The translations under genes were made by a program, and so were the position numbers. A stretch of 13,831 nucleotides of DNA, taken from assembly GCA_913045395.1 (NCBI GenBank), contig CAJWPV010000007.1, positions 1 to 13,831 on the forward strand, written 5' to 3'. Shown in pieces: positions 7,744 through 13,831 of this stretch (within the stretch, counting starts at the first letter, position 1; the number at the start of each line of letters is the position of its first letter). The stretch is from an uncultured Verrucomicrobiota bacterium (lineage in GTDB: Bacteria; Verrucomicrobiota; Verrucomicrobiia; Limisphaerales; UBA1096). The notes beneath the pieces were generated by a model that saw only the letters and a list, made by a program, of their open reading frames with translations, did no database searches and was not told the DNA's origin.

Positions 7744-7814
7744 AAAACTTGCCAATAATCGCCGATTGTCGCGCCGCTACCTTTCGGGCATCGTGTGCCG
7801 AACAGCTTGGTCAA

Positions 7815-7830
7815 GCGCTTGGCCAAGCGC
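7815..7830. repeat. Longest copy of the iterated palindrome, GCGCTTGGCCAAGCGC
   Basis: A perfect 16-bp palindrome lies 5 bases before the ATG (7836) of the glycosyltransferase gene. A degenerate half-copy, GCTTGGTCAAGC (7805-7816), sits just upstream and overlaps it. It occupies the spot where a ribosome binding site would be, so in mRNA it could fold into an 8-bp stem only if the centre opens. It is more likely recognised as DNA. Confidence 0.8.
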
Positions 7831-7835
7831 GACTT

Positions 7836-9017
7836 ATGCCCGGGCAACAGACCAGCGATTCACCCGAAGTCAGCGTGGTGATGCCGTGCCTCAACGAGGC
7901 CGAGACACTCGCGGTTTGCATCCAAAAAGCCCGCGCCTGCCTCGCCGACAACGGTGTCTCCGGCGAGATCATCATCGCCGACAACGGCAGCACTGACGGT
8001 TCGCAGTCCATCGCCGAGGCTGGGGGGGCGCGCCTCGTGCCGGTCGAGGCCAAAGGCTACGGCAGCGCGCTGATGGGAGGGATTGCGGCGACGTGCGGGC
8101 GGTTCGTCATCATGGCCGACGCCGACGACAGCTACGATTTCTCTGCGCTCATGCCATTCATCGAAAAGTTACGCGCCGGTTGCGACTTTGTTATTGGCAA
8201 TCGGTTCAAAGGAGGCATCGCGCCCGGGGCCATGCCGCCGCTGCATCGTTACCTTGGCAATCCCGTGCTGAGCGGCTTAGGTCGACTTTTTTTCCTCTGC
8301 CCGGCCGGAGACTTACATTGTGGGCTGCGAGGCTTTTCGCGCGATGCATTCGAGCGGATGAAACTGCAAACGACTGGCATGGAGTTCGCTAGCGAGATGG
8401 TTGTCAAGGCGACGTTGCTTGGCCTGCGAATTGCCGAGGTACCGACGACGCTCTCGCCGGACGGCCGCAGCCGGCCGCCGCACTTGCGGAGCTGGCGCGA
8501 CGGTTGGCGGCACTTGCGGTTCATGCTGCTATTTAGTCCGCGTTGGCTGTTTTTATATCCGGGACTCTTGCTGATGCTCGCCGGCTTGGGTGTCGGCGGT
8601 TGGCTGTTGCCGGAGGAGCGGCAGCTTGGCGAGACGACGCTCGACGTTCACACGCTGGCCTACGCGGCGCTGTCGGTGTTACTCGGTTTTCAGGCAGTGC
8701 TCTTCTCGCTGTTCACGCGGACGTTCGCCATTACGCAGGGCCTGATGCCGCCAAGTCGCTTGCTGAACCATCTGTACCGTTTCGTCACACTCGAGACCGG
8801 GCTGGTGGTTGGTGGACTGCTGGTGGTTGGCGGCTTGGCGGGCTCGTTGGCGGTGACGCTTGGCTGGCAGAAAACCGACTTTGGCCAGCTCGAGCCGTCG
8901 GTCGTGCTGCGCCAAGTCATCCCGTCGATCGTAGCGCTGGCGCTTGGCTTTCAAGTTGTGCTGGGTAGTTTTTTTCTCAGTGTGCTGGGCCTGAAACGAA
9001 AGGGTGGCGACAGGTGA
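7836..9017 (+). CDS. Family 2 glycosyltransferase, DPM/DPG-synthase-like, with C-terminal membrane helices
   Basis: This 393-residue enzyme probably moves a sugar from a nucleotide donor to a polyprenyl phosphate on the cytoplasmic face of the membrane. The GT-A domain has VSVVMPCLNEAETL (12-25), IIIADNGSTDGS, the metal- and donor-binding D95-A-D97 in MADADDSYDF, GNRFKGG, and the acceptor-side LRGFSRDAF. The C-terminal part holds about four hydrophobic segments (LFLYPGLLLMLAGLGVGGWL; AYAALSVLLGFQAVLFSLF; TGLVVGGLLVVGGLAGSLAV; SIVALALGFQVVLGSFFLSV), as in bacterial homologs of dolichol-phosphate sugar synthases. The frame is open back to TTG 7749, but the extra 29 codons are not like the family, so ATG 7836 is preferred. 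Its stop overlaps the next gene by 4 bases (GTGA), indicating one operon. The exact sugar is unknown. Confidence 0.85.
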   Translation: MPGQQTSDSPEVSVVMPCLNEAETLAVCIQKARACLADNGVSGEIIIADNGSTDGSQSIAEAGGARLVPVEAKGYGSALMGGIAATCGRFVIMADADDSYDFSALMPFIEKLRAGCDFVIGNRFKGGIAPGAMPPLHRYLGNPVLSGLGRLFFLCPAGDLHCGLRGFSRDAFERMKLQTTGMEFASEMVVKATLLGLRIAEVPTTLSPDGRSRPPHLRSWRDGWRHLRFMLLFSPRWLFLYPGLLLMLAGLGVGGWLLPEERQLGETTLDVHTLAYAALSVLLGFQAVLFSLFTRTFAITQGLMPPSRLLNHLYRFVTLETGLVVGGLLVVGGLAGSLAVTLGWQKTDFGQLEPSVVLRQVIPSIVALALGFQVVLGSFFLSVLGLKRKGGDR

Positions 9018-9556
9018 AGAGGTTCGATCGAGTCCTTCGAAATTGGCGTATTCGCAAGGCACTCCCGCATTTAGCCAAGGCTGAACGGTTACTTGACGTC
9101 GGCTGCGGCGACGGCGAACTGTTGCGGCAACTTGGGCGAAACGGCGTGGGAATCGACCCGCGACTAGCCAAGCTGGCCGGCGTTCCCGGCGTTCAGTTCG
9201 TGTGCGGCAATTTCCCCGATGACCTTCCTGCTGCCGAGCCGGTTGATGCCATCACGATGCTCGCCGTGTTCGAACATGTGCCCGAAACCAACAAGCCGGC
9301 TTGGCCAAGCGCTTGCCACCGTCTGCTCGCCGACGATGGCTGCGTAGTGTTGACCGTGCCGTCGCCGCGAGTCGATGCCATCTTGGCTGTGTTGCGATTT
9401 TTTCGATTGGTCGATGGGATGGTGCTGGAGGAGCATCACGGCTTTGATCCGGGCGAGGTGACGCCGCTGTTCGAGTCGGCCGGCTTCCGCTTGGTCACCC
9501 ACAAAACATTTCAATTTGGCCTGAACAATCTGTTCGTCTTTACGAAAAACGCCTAG
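9014..9556 (+). CDS. Class I SAM-dependent methyltransferase (type 11/12-like)
   Basis: This 180-residue cytoplasmic enzyme has motif I LLDVGCGDGELL (26-37), an acidic residue after the second strand (GIDPRL), the post-I region DAITMLAVFEHVPE, and LLADDGCVVLTVPSPR as the third motif. It is compact, near the minimum for the Rossmann methyltransferase fold. The start is GTG 9014, inside the stop region of the glycosyltransferase (GTGA overlap), with a weak AAGGG upstream. Next to two glycosyltransferases it most likely methylates a sugar or lipid-linked intermediate, but small-molecule targets cannot be excluded. A TTGGCCAA copy at 9301-9308 is read here in a frame not used elsewhere, giving Ala-Trp-Pro-Ser. 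Confidence 0.85.
   Translation: MKRFDRVLRNWRIRKALPHLAKAERLLDVGCGDGELLRQLGRNGVGIDPRLAKLAGVPGVQFVCGNFPDDLPAAEPVDAITMLAVFEHVPETNKPAWPSACHRLLADDGCVVLTVPSPRVDAILAVLRFFRLVDGMVLEEHHGFDPGEVTPLFESAGFRLVTHKTFQFGLNNLFVFTKNA
9299..9310. repeat. Copy of the iterated palindrome, 12-bp form GCTTGGCCAAGC
   Basis: Perfect 12-bp palindrome inside the methyltransferase gene, read in the third codon phase (encoding Trp-Pro), unlike the Leu-Ala-Lys and Gly-Gln phases at other copies. This supports selection on DNA rather than on peptide. Confidence 0.75.
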
Positions 9557-9562
9557 TTCATT

Positions 9563-11170
9563 TTGTCGTCCCAGAAAACAGAGAGTGTCAGCAAGTCGAA
9601 ATTGTGGTTTTGGCTGCGGATGGCTTGGGTGGTGGCGTACGCGCTGATGCTGGTGTTGATGTTGAACAACTTGGCGCGGCTGAACACCGATGCCATCGCC
9701 TACATGCGTGTCGCCGAGTATTGGTCGAGCGGTAACTTTGGCTTCGCGGTGAACGGCTACTGGGGGCCGCTGCTGAGTTGGCTGATGGTGCCGTTTTTGT
9801 GGCTGGGCGTTGAGCCGTTGCTCGCCGGTAAATTGGCGATGCTGATTTCCGGCGCGGTGTTTTTTCACGGGAGCCTGTTTCTCGTTCGCTCGGTTGGTCT
9901 GCGTTTGTACGACGAGTTGATCGTGGCCTGGGTGCTGGCACTGACGATTCCCGGATGGATGTCGAATCACGTGACGCCGGACCTGCTGGTCGCCGGGTTG
10001 ATGGCCTTTGCGCTTGGCCAAGCAGTGTCGCCGGATTGGCTGGCGAATCACAAGCGGGCACTTGGCACCGGCGCGACTTGGGGTTTGGCCTACCTGGCCA
10101 AGGCGGTGGCGCTGCCGGTCGGCGTGGTGGTGAGTGTGCTGTTGGCGCTGTGCTGGCGGCTTGGCCAGGCGGAGAATCGGCGGGCGGCTTGGGCTCGGTT
10201 GGGCGTGTCGCTTGGCCTGTTGGCACTGTTGGCGGTGCCGTGGATCACATTGCTGTCGTTGAAATATGACAAGCCGACCTTCTCGACTTCCGGCCCGATC
10301 GCCCACGCTGTTGTCGGCCCGGGAAAAGACAGGCCGGCACCACATCCGTTCGGCAGCATGATTAACAAACCGGACACGGGACGGGTGACGGGATGGGAGG
10401 ATCCGAGCTGGATGGACTACGACTACTGGTCGCCATTCGCGACCGGCGAAAATTTTTCGCATCAACTCTCGCTCATCGGCCGCAACGCCAAAACGGTGTT
10501 TCAATTATTGGCGGCCTTCGACGGAGTCGGGGCATTGCTTAAATGGTTCGGAGTCGGGACATTGGTTTTAGGCTTGGCACTATTCGCAAAACGGCCGTGG
10601 TCGAAAAACTGGCTGGCCGATCGATGGCGATCAATGGTCATCCCGCTGATCTGCCTCGGCGGCATTTACCTGCCGGTTTACGTGATGCCGGTGGACATGC
10701 GCTATTTTTACCTGTTCCTGCCGCTGCTCATGATTCTCACACTTGGCCTCGTTTCACCATTTTTCGCGAAGAAAAGGCAAACCGGCTTGGTTTGGATGTT
10801 GCTTTTCCTGCTGCCGTTATTGTGGCGTGCGCCTGCGACATCCTTCGCCGGATCCTTGGCTCAAGATTTGGCCAAGCGGATGGATAGTGCCGGGATGGTG
10901 GGACCAATTGTCGGCTCGACGTTTTTTTCATCGGAGGGACATCGGCTTGGTTTGTACGTTGCCTGGCACCTCGGCCAGCCTTGGCATGGCGACGTCAGGC
11001 CAGCTTCGCTTGAAGCGTATAAACATTCCGGAGCTAGGTTTACAATTGCCATCGGCGGCTCGCCGTTGGCCAAGCAACTGGATGCAGATTCGGCTTTCAA
11101 AAATGTGAGTGTTAAGTTAGGTGAAAAAGGATTCCTTCAGGTTTACGAGATTCAGGCGAGCCACCCTTAG
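9563..11170 (+). CDS. Polytopic GT-C fold membrane glycosyltransferase, ArnT/PMT (GT39)-like
   Basis: This 535-residue integral membrane protein has about eleven hydrophobic segments (first at 19-37) and a soluble C-terminal tail of roughly 100 residues. After the first helix comes NTDAIAYMRVAEYW, with D43 in the position of the catalytic acidic residue of GT-C enzymes in the first external loop. NGYWGPLLSWL follows, matching the 'Y-x-PPL' pattern of ArnT/PMT proteins. Such enzymes take a sugar from a polyprenyl-phosphate donor and add it to lipid or protein outside the membrane. It lies 6 bases after the methyltransferase and two genes after the probable donor-making enzyme, so the three likely act in one pathway. 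The start TTG 9563 is not certain; ATG 9620, 19 codons later, would begin right at the first helix. The acceptor is unknown. Confidence 0.7.
   Translation: MSSQKTESVSKSKLWFWLRMAWVVAYALMLVLMLNNLARLNTDAIAYMRVAEYWSSGNFGFAVNGYWGPLLSWLMVPFLWLGVEPLLAGKLAMLISGAVFFHGSLFLVRSVGLRLYDELIVAWVLALTIPGWMSNHVTPDLLVAGLMAFALGQAVSPDWLANHKRALGTGATWGLAYLAKAVALPVGVVVSVLLALCWRLGQAENRRAAWARLGVSLGLLALLAVPWITLLSLKYDKPTFSTSGPIAHAVVGPGKDRPAPHPFGSMINKPDTGRVTGWEDPSWMDYDYWSPFATGENFSHQLSLIGRNAKTVFQLLAAFDGVGALLKWFGVGTLVLGLALFAKRPWSKNWLADRWRSMVIPLICLGGIYLPVYVMPVDMRYFYLFLPLLMILTLGLVSPFFAKKRQTGLVWMLLFLLPLLWRAPATSFAGSLAQDLAKRMDSAGMVGPIVGSTFFSSEGHRLGLYVAWHLGQPWHGDVRPASLEAYKHSGARFTIAIGGSPLAKQLDADSAFKNVSVKLGEKGFLQVYEIQASHP
10012..10023. 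repeat. Copy of the iterated palindrome, 12-bp form GCTTGGCCAAGC
   Basis: Perfect 12-bp palindrome within the membrane glycosyltransferase gene, read as Leu-Gly-Gln-Ala. Two near-copies with one change follow at 10094-10101 (CTGGCCAA) and 10161-10168 (TTGGCCAG), and exact 8-mers at 10868-10875 and 11066-11073. Confidence 0.75.
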
Positions 11171-11218
11171 TGTATTTTCCTTTTCCGGAGGCGGGAGTGG
11201 TTTTATCCTCGCGCTACT

Positions 11219-13687
11219 ATGAACGGTTTGATTGGGAATGTGTTTACCTGCGCCGGATTGCTGGTGGTTTCGTTTGGTTCGGTGCAAGCCGGGTTGACGG
11301 CGGAGCAGAAAGCCAAGCTGCCATCGCCGGCCAAGCATGCGATCAGTTTCGCCAGGGAGATTTCGCCGTTGCTGGAAAAGAGCTGCACCAAGTGTCACGG
11401 CAAAGGCAAAGCCAAGGGTGGCTTTAGCATCGAAACACGTGAAAAGTTGCTCCTCGGTGGTGACTCGGGCGGGGCAGTGGTTATCGGCAAGAGCGTCGAC
11501 AGTTACTTGGTCGAGTTGGTTTCCGGCATCGACCCCGACAATGTCATGCCGCAAAAGGGCTCGAGGTTGACGCCGGAACAGGTCGGCTTGATTCGTGCCT
11601 GGATTGACCAGGGATTGCAGTGGGAAGAGGGGGCGACATTTGCCAAGGCGCCGGTACTGAACCTTAGCCCGCGCCGGCCGGAGTTGCCCGGCGACGAGGG
11701 CGGCCATCCGGTCGATCGCATTTTGGCGTCATACTTCGCCAGGCACGGAGTGAAGACCGGCAGGGTGGTTTCGGATCGGCTTTTTGCCCGACGCGTGTAT
11801 CTCGACACGATTGGCCTGTTGCCGCCAGTGAAGGAACTGGACGAGTTTATTGCCAGCACAGCGAAGGGCAAACGCCGCAAATTGGTTCGCCGGTTGCTTG
11901 CCGATCACAAGCCGTACGCCGAGCATTGGTTGGCGTTTTGGAACGACATCCTGCGAAACGACTATGCTGGCACCGGCTTCATCGACGGTGGCCGCAAGCA
12001 GATCACCGGCTGGCTTTATGGTTCGCTCTATCAAAACAAACCGTACGACCAATTTGTGTACGAACTAATCAACCCAAAGGAGCACTCGCGGGGCTTCACG
12101 AAGGGCATCGTCTGGCGCGGCGTGGTGAACGCCAGTCAAAAACCCCCGATGCAAGCGGCGCAACACATCTCGCAGATTTTCATGGGCGTGAACCTCAAGT
12201 GTGCCTCCTGCCACGACAGTTTCATCAACGATTGGTCGCTTGCCGATGCCTACGCGTTGGCCAGTGTCTACGCTGACAAGCCATTGGAGATGATTCAGTG
12301 CGACAAGCCGACGGGCGAGATTTCCGACGTGCGATTCATCCATCCGGAGCTGGGTGCGATCGACCCGAAGGCGGATCGCGCCAAGCGCATCGAGCAGTTG
12401 GCCAAGGCGGTGACGAGTCCGAGGAATGGCCGCCTCAGCCGTACAATTGTCAACCGGCTTTGGGCGCGGTTCCTCGGCCGTGGCTTGGTCGAGCCGGTCG
12501 ATGAAATGGAGAACGAGTCGTGGCACACCGACCTGCTTGACCTGCTGGCAAGCGATCTCGTCGATAACGGCTACAATCTCAAGTTCACCATGGAGCAAAT
12601 CATGACGTCGCACGCGTACCAGTTGCCGGCGGTGGACGGTGCCGAGCAGGCGGGAAAGAATTACGTTTTTCGGGGGCCACTGGTTCGCCGTATGAGCGCC
12701 GAACAGTTTGTCGATGCTATCGCGACACTCACCGGCAACTGGAAGCCGTCGCCGGCGAAGAAGATCGAGTTTGATGGGGCGAATCTTGCCGGCGTGAGGG
12801 CGGGATTCGACCGGAATGATCTGCCACGGGGCAGATGGATCTGGAGTTCGGCCGAGGCGGCCAAGGGCGTCGAGCCGGGCACGTCCTATTTTCGTAAACG
12901 CTTCGAATTGCCGCATAAGCCCAAGACGGCGAATGTCATCGCCGTGGCGGACAATTCATTCGTCCTGCTTGTGAACCATCGCACCGGGATAGCCGGCAAA
13001 AACTGGGAGGAACCGAAGTTCCACAACTTGGCTAGTCGATTCAAGAAAGGTGAAAATCTCGTCACGGTTTTAGCCACGAATGAAGGGAGCGAAAAAAACC
13101 CCGCCGGACTTTGGCTGGGCATTCGGTTTCAGTTTGCCGATGGCTCGACGATGGACATGGTGTCCGACCAGTCGTGGAAAGTCAGCACCAAGGATTCTGA
13201 TGGTTGGAATACGTCGGAGTTCGACGACACCACATGGCGGGAGGCATCGGAACTGGGAGGGATGGACATGGCTCCGTGGGGCTTGGCCAAGCGGATGAAA
13301 ATGAGCGGCTCAGTACTGGCGTTTGGCGGGCGGTTTCGCGAGTCACTGCAAAACAAGACGGCGCTGACCACGGCGCTTGGCCGGCCGAACCGAGAGCAGG
13401 TGACCACCGAGCGCCCATCTGTCGCCACCACGCTGCAGGCGCTCGCGCTGACCAACGGCGAGGTCCTTTCGACGCTCATCAAGGACGGGGCCACCGCCCT
13501 GGCCGGCGAGGGCGGAGAGCAGCAGCGCTTGGCCAAGCGGGTGTTTCTGGCGGCGCTTGGCCGGTCGCCCAATCAAGCGGAATCGACGATGTTAGCGGAG
13601 CTGAGCAGTGGAGATAACGGGGCCGAGTCGGTCGAGGACGTGCTTTGGGCAGTGACGATGCTGCCGGAGTTTCAACTCATTTACTAA
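11219..13687 (+). CDS. Secreted PSCyt1-PSCyt2(DUF1549)-PSD1(DUF1553) cytochrome protein with a beta-sandwich insertion
   Basis: This 822-residue exported protein has a signal peptide (about 1-24), then the planctomycete cytochrome domain PSCyt1 with C56-T-K-C59-H60 and the downstream MPQKGSRLT segment. PSCyt2/DUF1549 follows from about residue 160 (HPVDRILASYFARHG, RVYLDTIGLLPP) and contains a second heme-type motif C328-A-S-C331-H332. PSD1/DUF1553 starts near residue 400 (SRTIVNRLWARFLGRGLVEP) and ends with LGRPNREQVTTERPSVATTL and VLWAVTMLPEFQ. Residues about 540-688 interrupt PSD1 and resemble the jelly-roll N-domain of rhamnosidases and beta-galactosidases (YFRKRFELP; FDDTTWREA). Such proteins are abundant in Planctomycetes and Verrucomicrobia and often sit near sulfatases; their chemistry is not established. 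The usual DUF1501 partner gene does not follow; a mogA-like gene starts 9 bases later. No Shine-Dalgarno is evident. Confidence 0.9.
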   Translation: MNGLIGNVFTCAGLLVVSFGSVQAGLTAEQKAKLPSPAKHAISFAREISPLLEKSCTKCHGKGKAKGGFSIETREKLLLGGDSGGAVVIGKSVDSYLVELVSGIDPDNVMPQKGSRLTPEQVGLIRAWIDQGLQWEEGATFAKAPVLNLSPRRPELPGDEGGHPVDRILASYFARHGVKTGRVVSDRLFARRVYLDTIGLLPPVKELDEFIASTAKGKRRKLVRRLLADHKPYAEHWLAFWNDILRNDYAGTGFIDGGRKQITGWLYGSLYQNKPYDQFVYELINPKEHSRGFTKGIVWRGVVNASQKPPMQAAQHISQIFMGVNLKCASCHDSFINDWSLADAYALASVYADKPLEMIQCDKPTGEISDVRFIHPELGAIDPKADRAKRIEQLAKAVTSPRNGRLSRTIVNRLWARFLGRGLVEPVDEMENESWHTDLLDLLASDLVDNGYNLKFTMEQIMTSHAYQLPAVDGAEQAGKNYVFRGPLVRRMSAEQFVDAIATLTGNWKPSPAKKIEFDGANLAGVRAGFDRNDLPRGRWIWSSAEAAKGVEPGTSYFRKRFELPHKPKTANVIAVADNSFVLLVNHRTGIAGKNWEEPKFHNLASRFKKGENLVTVLATNEGSEKNPAGLWLGIRFQFADGSTMDMVSDQSWKVSTKDSDGWNTSEFDDTTWREASELGGMDMAPWGLAKRMKMSGSVLAFGGRFRESLQNKTALTTALGRPNREQVTTERPSVATTLQALALTNGEVLSTLIKDGATALAGEGGEQQRLAKRVFLAALGRSPNQAESTMLAELSSGDNGAESVEDVLWAVTMLPEFQLIY
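13281..13292. repeat. Copy of the iterated palindrome, 12-bp form GCTTGGCCAAGC
   Basis: Perfect 12-bp palindrome at the right border of the inserted beta-sandwich in the PSD1 protein gene, read as Leu-Ala-Lys-Arg. Only about 240 bases separate it from the next copy. Confidence 0.75.
13526..13539. repeat. Copy of the iterated palindrome, 14-bp form CGCTTGGCCAAGCG
   Basis: Perfect 14-bp palindrome near the 3' end of the PSD1 protein gene, read as Leu-Ala-Lys-Arg. It is flanked by two partial copies, GCGCTTGGCCGG, near 13375 and 13555. Confidence 0.8.
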
Positions 13688-13696
13688 ACGCTGACG

Positions 13697-13831
13697 ATGC
13701 AAATTCAGGTGGGGATTATTTCGGTATCGGATCGCGCGACGCAGGGCGTTTATGACGACGCCGGCGGGCCGGCGTTGAAAGAGGTCGCGGCCGGCCACGG
13801 CTGGGAAATCGCCGCCGAGTCGGTGGTGCCG
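13697..13831 (+). CDS. Molybdenum cofactor biosynthesis protein, MogA/MoaB family (5' part, cut by window end)
   Basis: ATG 13697 opens a frame of 45 codons that runs off the right edge. The start of the protein reads MQIQVGIISVSDRATQGVYD, then DAGGPALKEV, then GWEIAAESVVP. This is the N-terminal signature of MogA/MoaB proteins (strand, SDR, a G-x-x-x-D-x-x-G-P loop, then the 'vvPD' strand). MogA adenylylates molybdopterin before molybdenum insertion; MoaB is the close relative used by many bacteria. Which of the two cannot be told from this fragment. It begins 9 bases after the PSD1 gene, so the two may be co-transcribed, although no functional link is known. No Shine-Dalgarno is seen. Confidence 0.85.
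   Translation, partial: MQIQVGIISVSDRATQGVYDDAGGPALKEVAAGHGWEIAAESVVP

Noticed and set aside
7749..7835. TTG-initiated 29-codon extension of the glycosyltransferase
   Set aside because: The extra residues do not resemble the family, the frame is simply open, and ATG 7836 lies at the normal distance before the first GT2 strand.
9164..10504. Long minus-strand open frame of 446 codons opposite the methyltransferase and GT-C genes
   Set aside because: Its product is rich in His, Gln and Arg without any domain signature, while the plus strand there encodes clear methyltransferase motifs and membrane helices. It is an antisense shadow of GC-rich coding DNA.
1..13831. Search for CRISPR arrays, tRNA or rRNA genes, insertion sequences and att sites
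   Set aside because: No regularly spaced direct repeats, no cloverleaf or rRNA segments, no transposase or integrase, and no terminal inverted repeats with target duplication were seen. The dispersed TTGGCCAA sites are irregularly spaced and lack CRISPR structure.

Overview
The window looks like chromosomal DNA from a GC-rich member of the Planctomycetes-Verrucomicrobia-Chlamydiae group, most likely a verrucomicrobium. The main evidence is two large exported cytochrome proteins of kinds largely confined to that group: a PVC-type heme-binding protein with HEAT-like repeats, and a PSCyt1-PSCyt2-PSD1 protein. Most genes lack a clear Shine-Dalgarno sequence. No rRNA, tRNA, CRISPR array, transposase or integrase was seen. 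This is inference from protein content, not a taxonomic measurement.

Layout, left to right. (1) The tail of an upstream reading frame (2-139) overlaps the start of glcF (115-1452), the two-cluster iron-sulfur subunit of glycolate oxidase. (2) A 981-residue secreted PVC-type heme-binding protein (1549-4494) is followed by a hairpin at 4511-4537. (3) A Ski2-like DExH-type helicase (4696-7209) has an unusual motif II and a C-terminal cysteine cluster. (4) A Fur-family regulator on the minus strand (7217-7693) converges on the helicase with a 7-nt gap. Its upstream region holds a perfect 14-bp palindrome resembling a Fur box beside a sigma70-like promoter. (5) A tightly packed plus-strand cassette follows: a DPM-like family 2 glycosyltransferase with C-terminal membrane helices (7836-9017), a small SAM methyltransferase (9014-9556) and a polytopic GT-C/ArnT-like membrane protein (9563-11170). 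Together these suggest polyprenyl-phosphate-sugar synthesis and transfer of the sugar to an envelope acceptor. (6) A secreted PSCyt1-PSCyt2-PSD1 protein (11219-13687) carries a beta-sandwich insertion. (7) The first 45 codons of a mogA/moaB-type molybdenum cofactor gene start at 13697.

The most striking feature is not a gene. The 8-mer palindrome TTGGCCAA occurs 19 times by eye in 13.8 kb, where base composition predicts well under one. It is spread over almost every gene, falls in all three codon positions, and often extends symmetrically to CTTGGCCAAG, CGCTTGGCCAAGCG and once GCGCTTGGCCAAGCGC. This resembles the HIP1 highly iterated palindrome of cyanobacteria but with a different sequence. 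It is the best candidate here for an undescribed genome-scale system.
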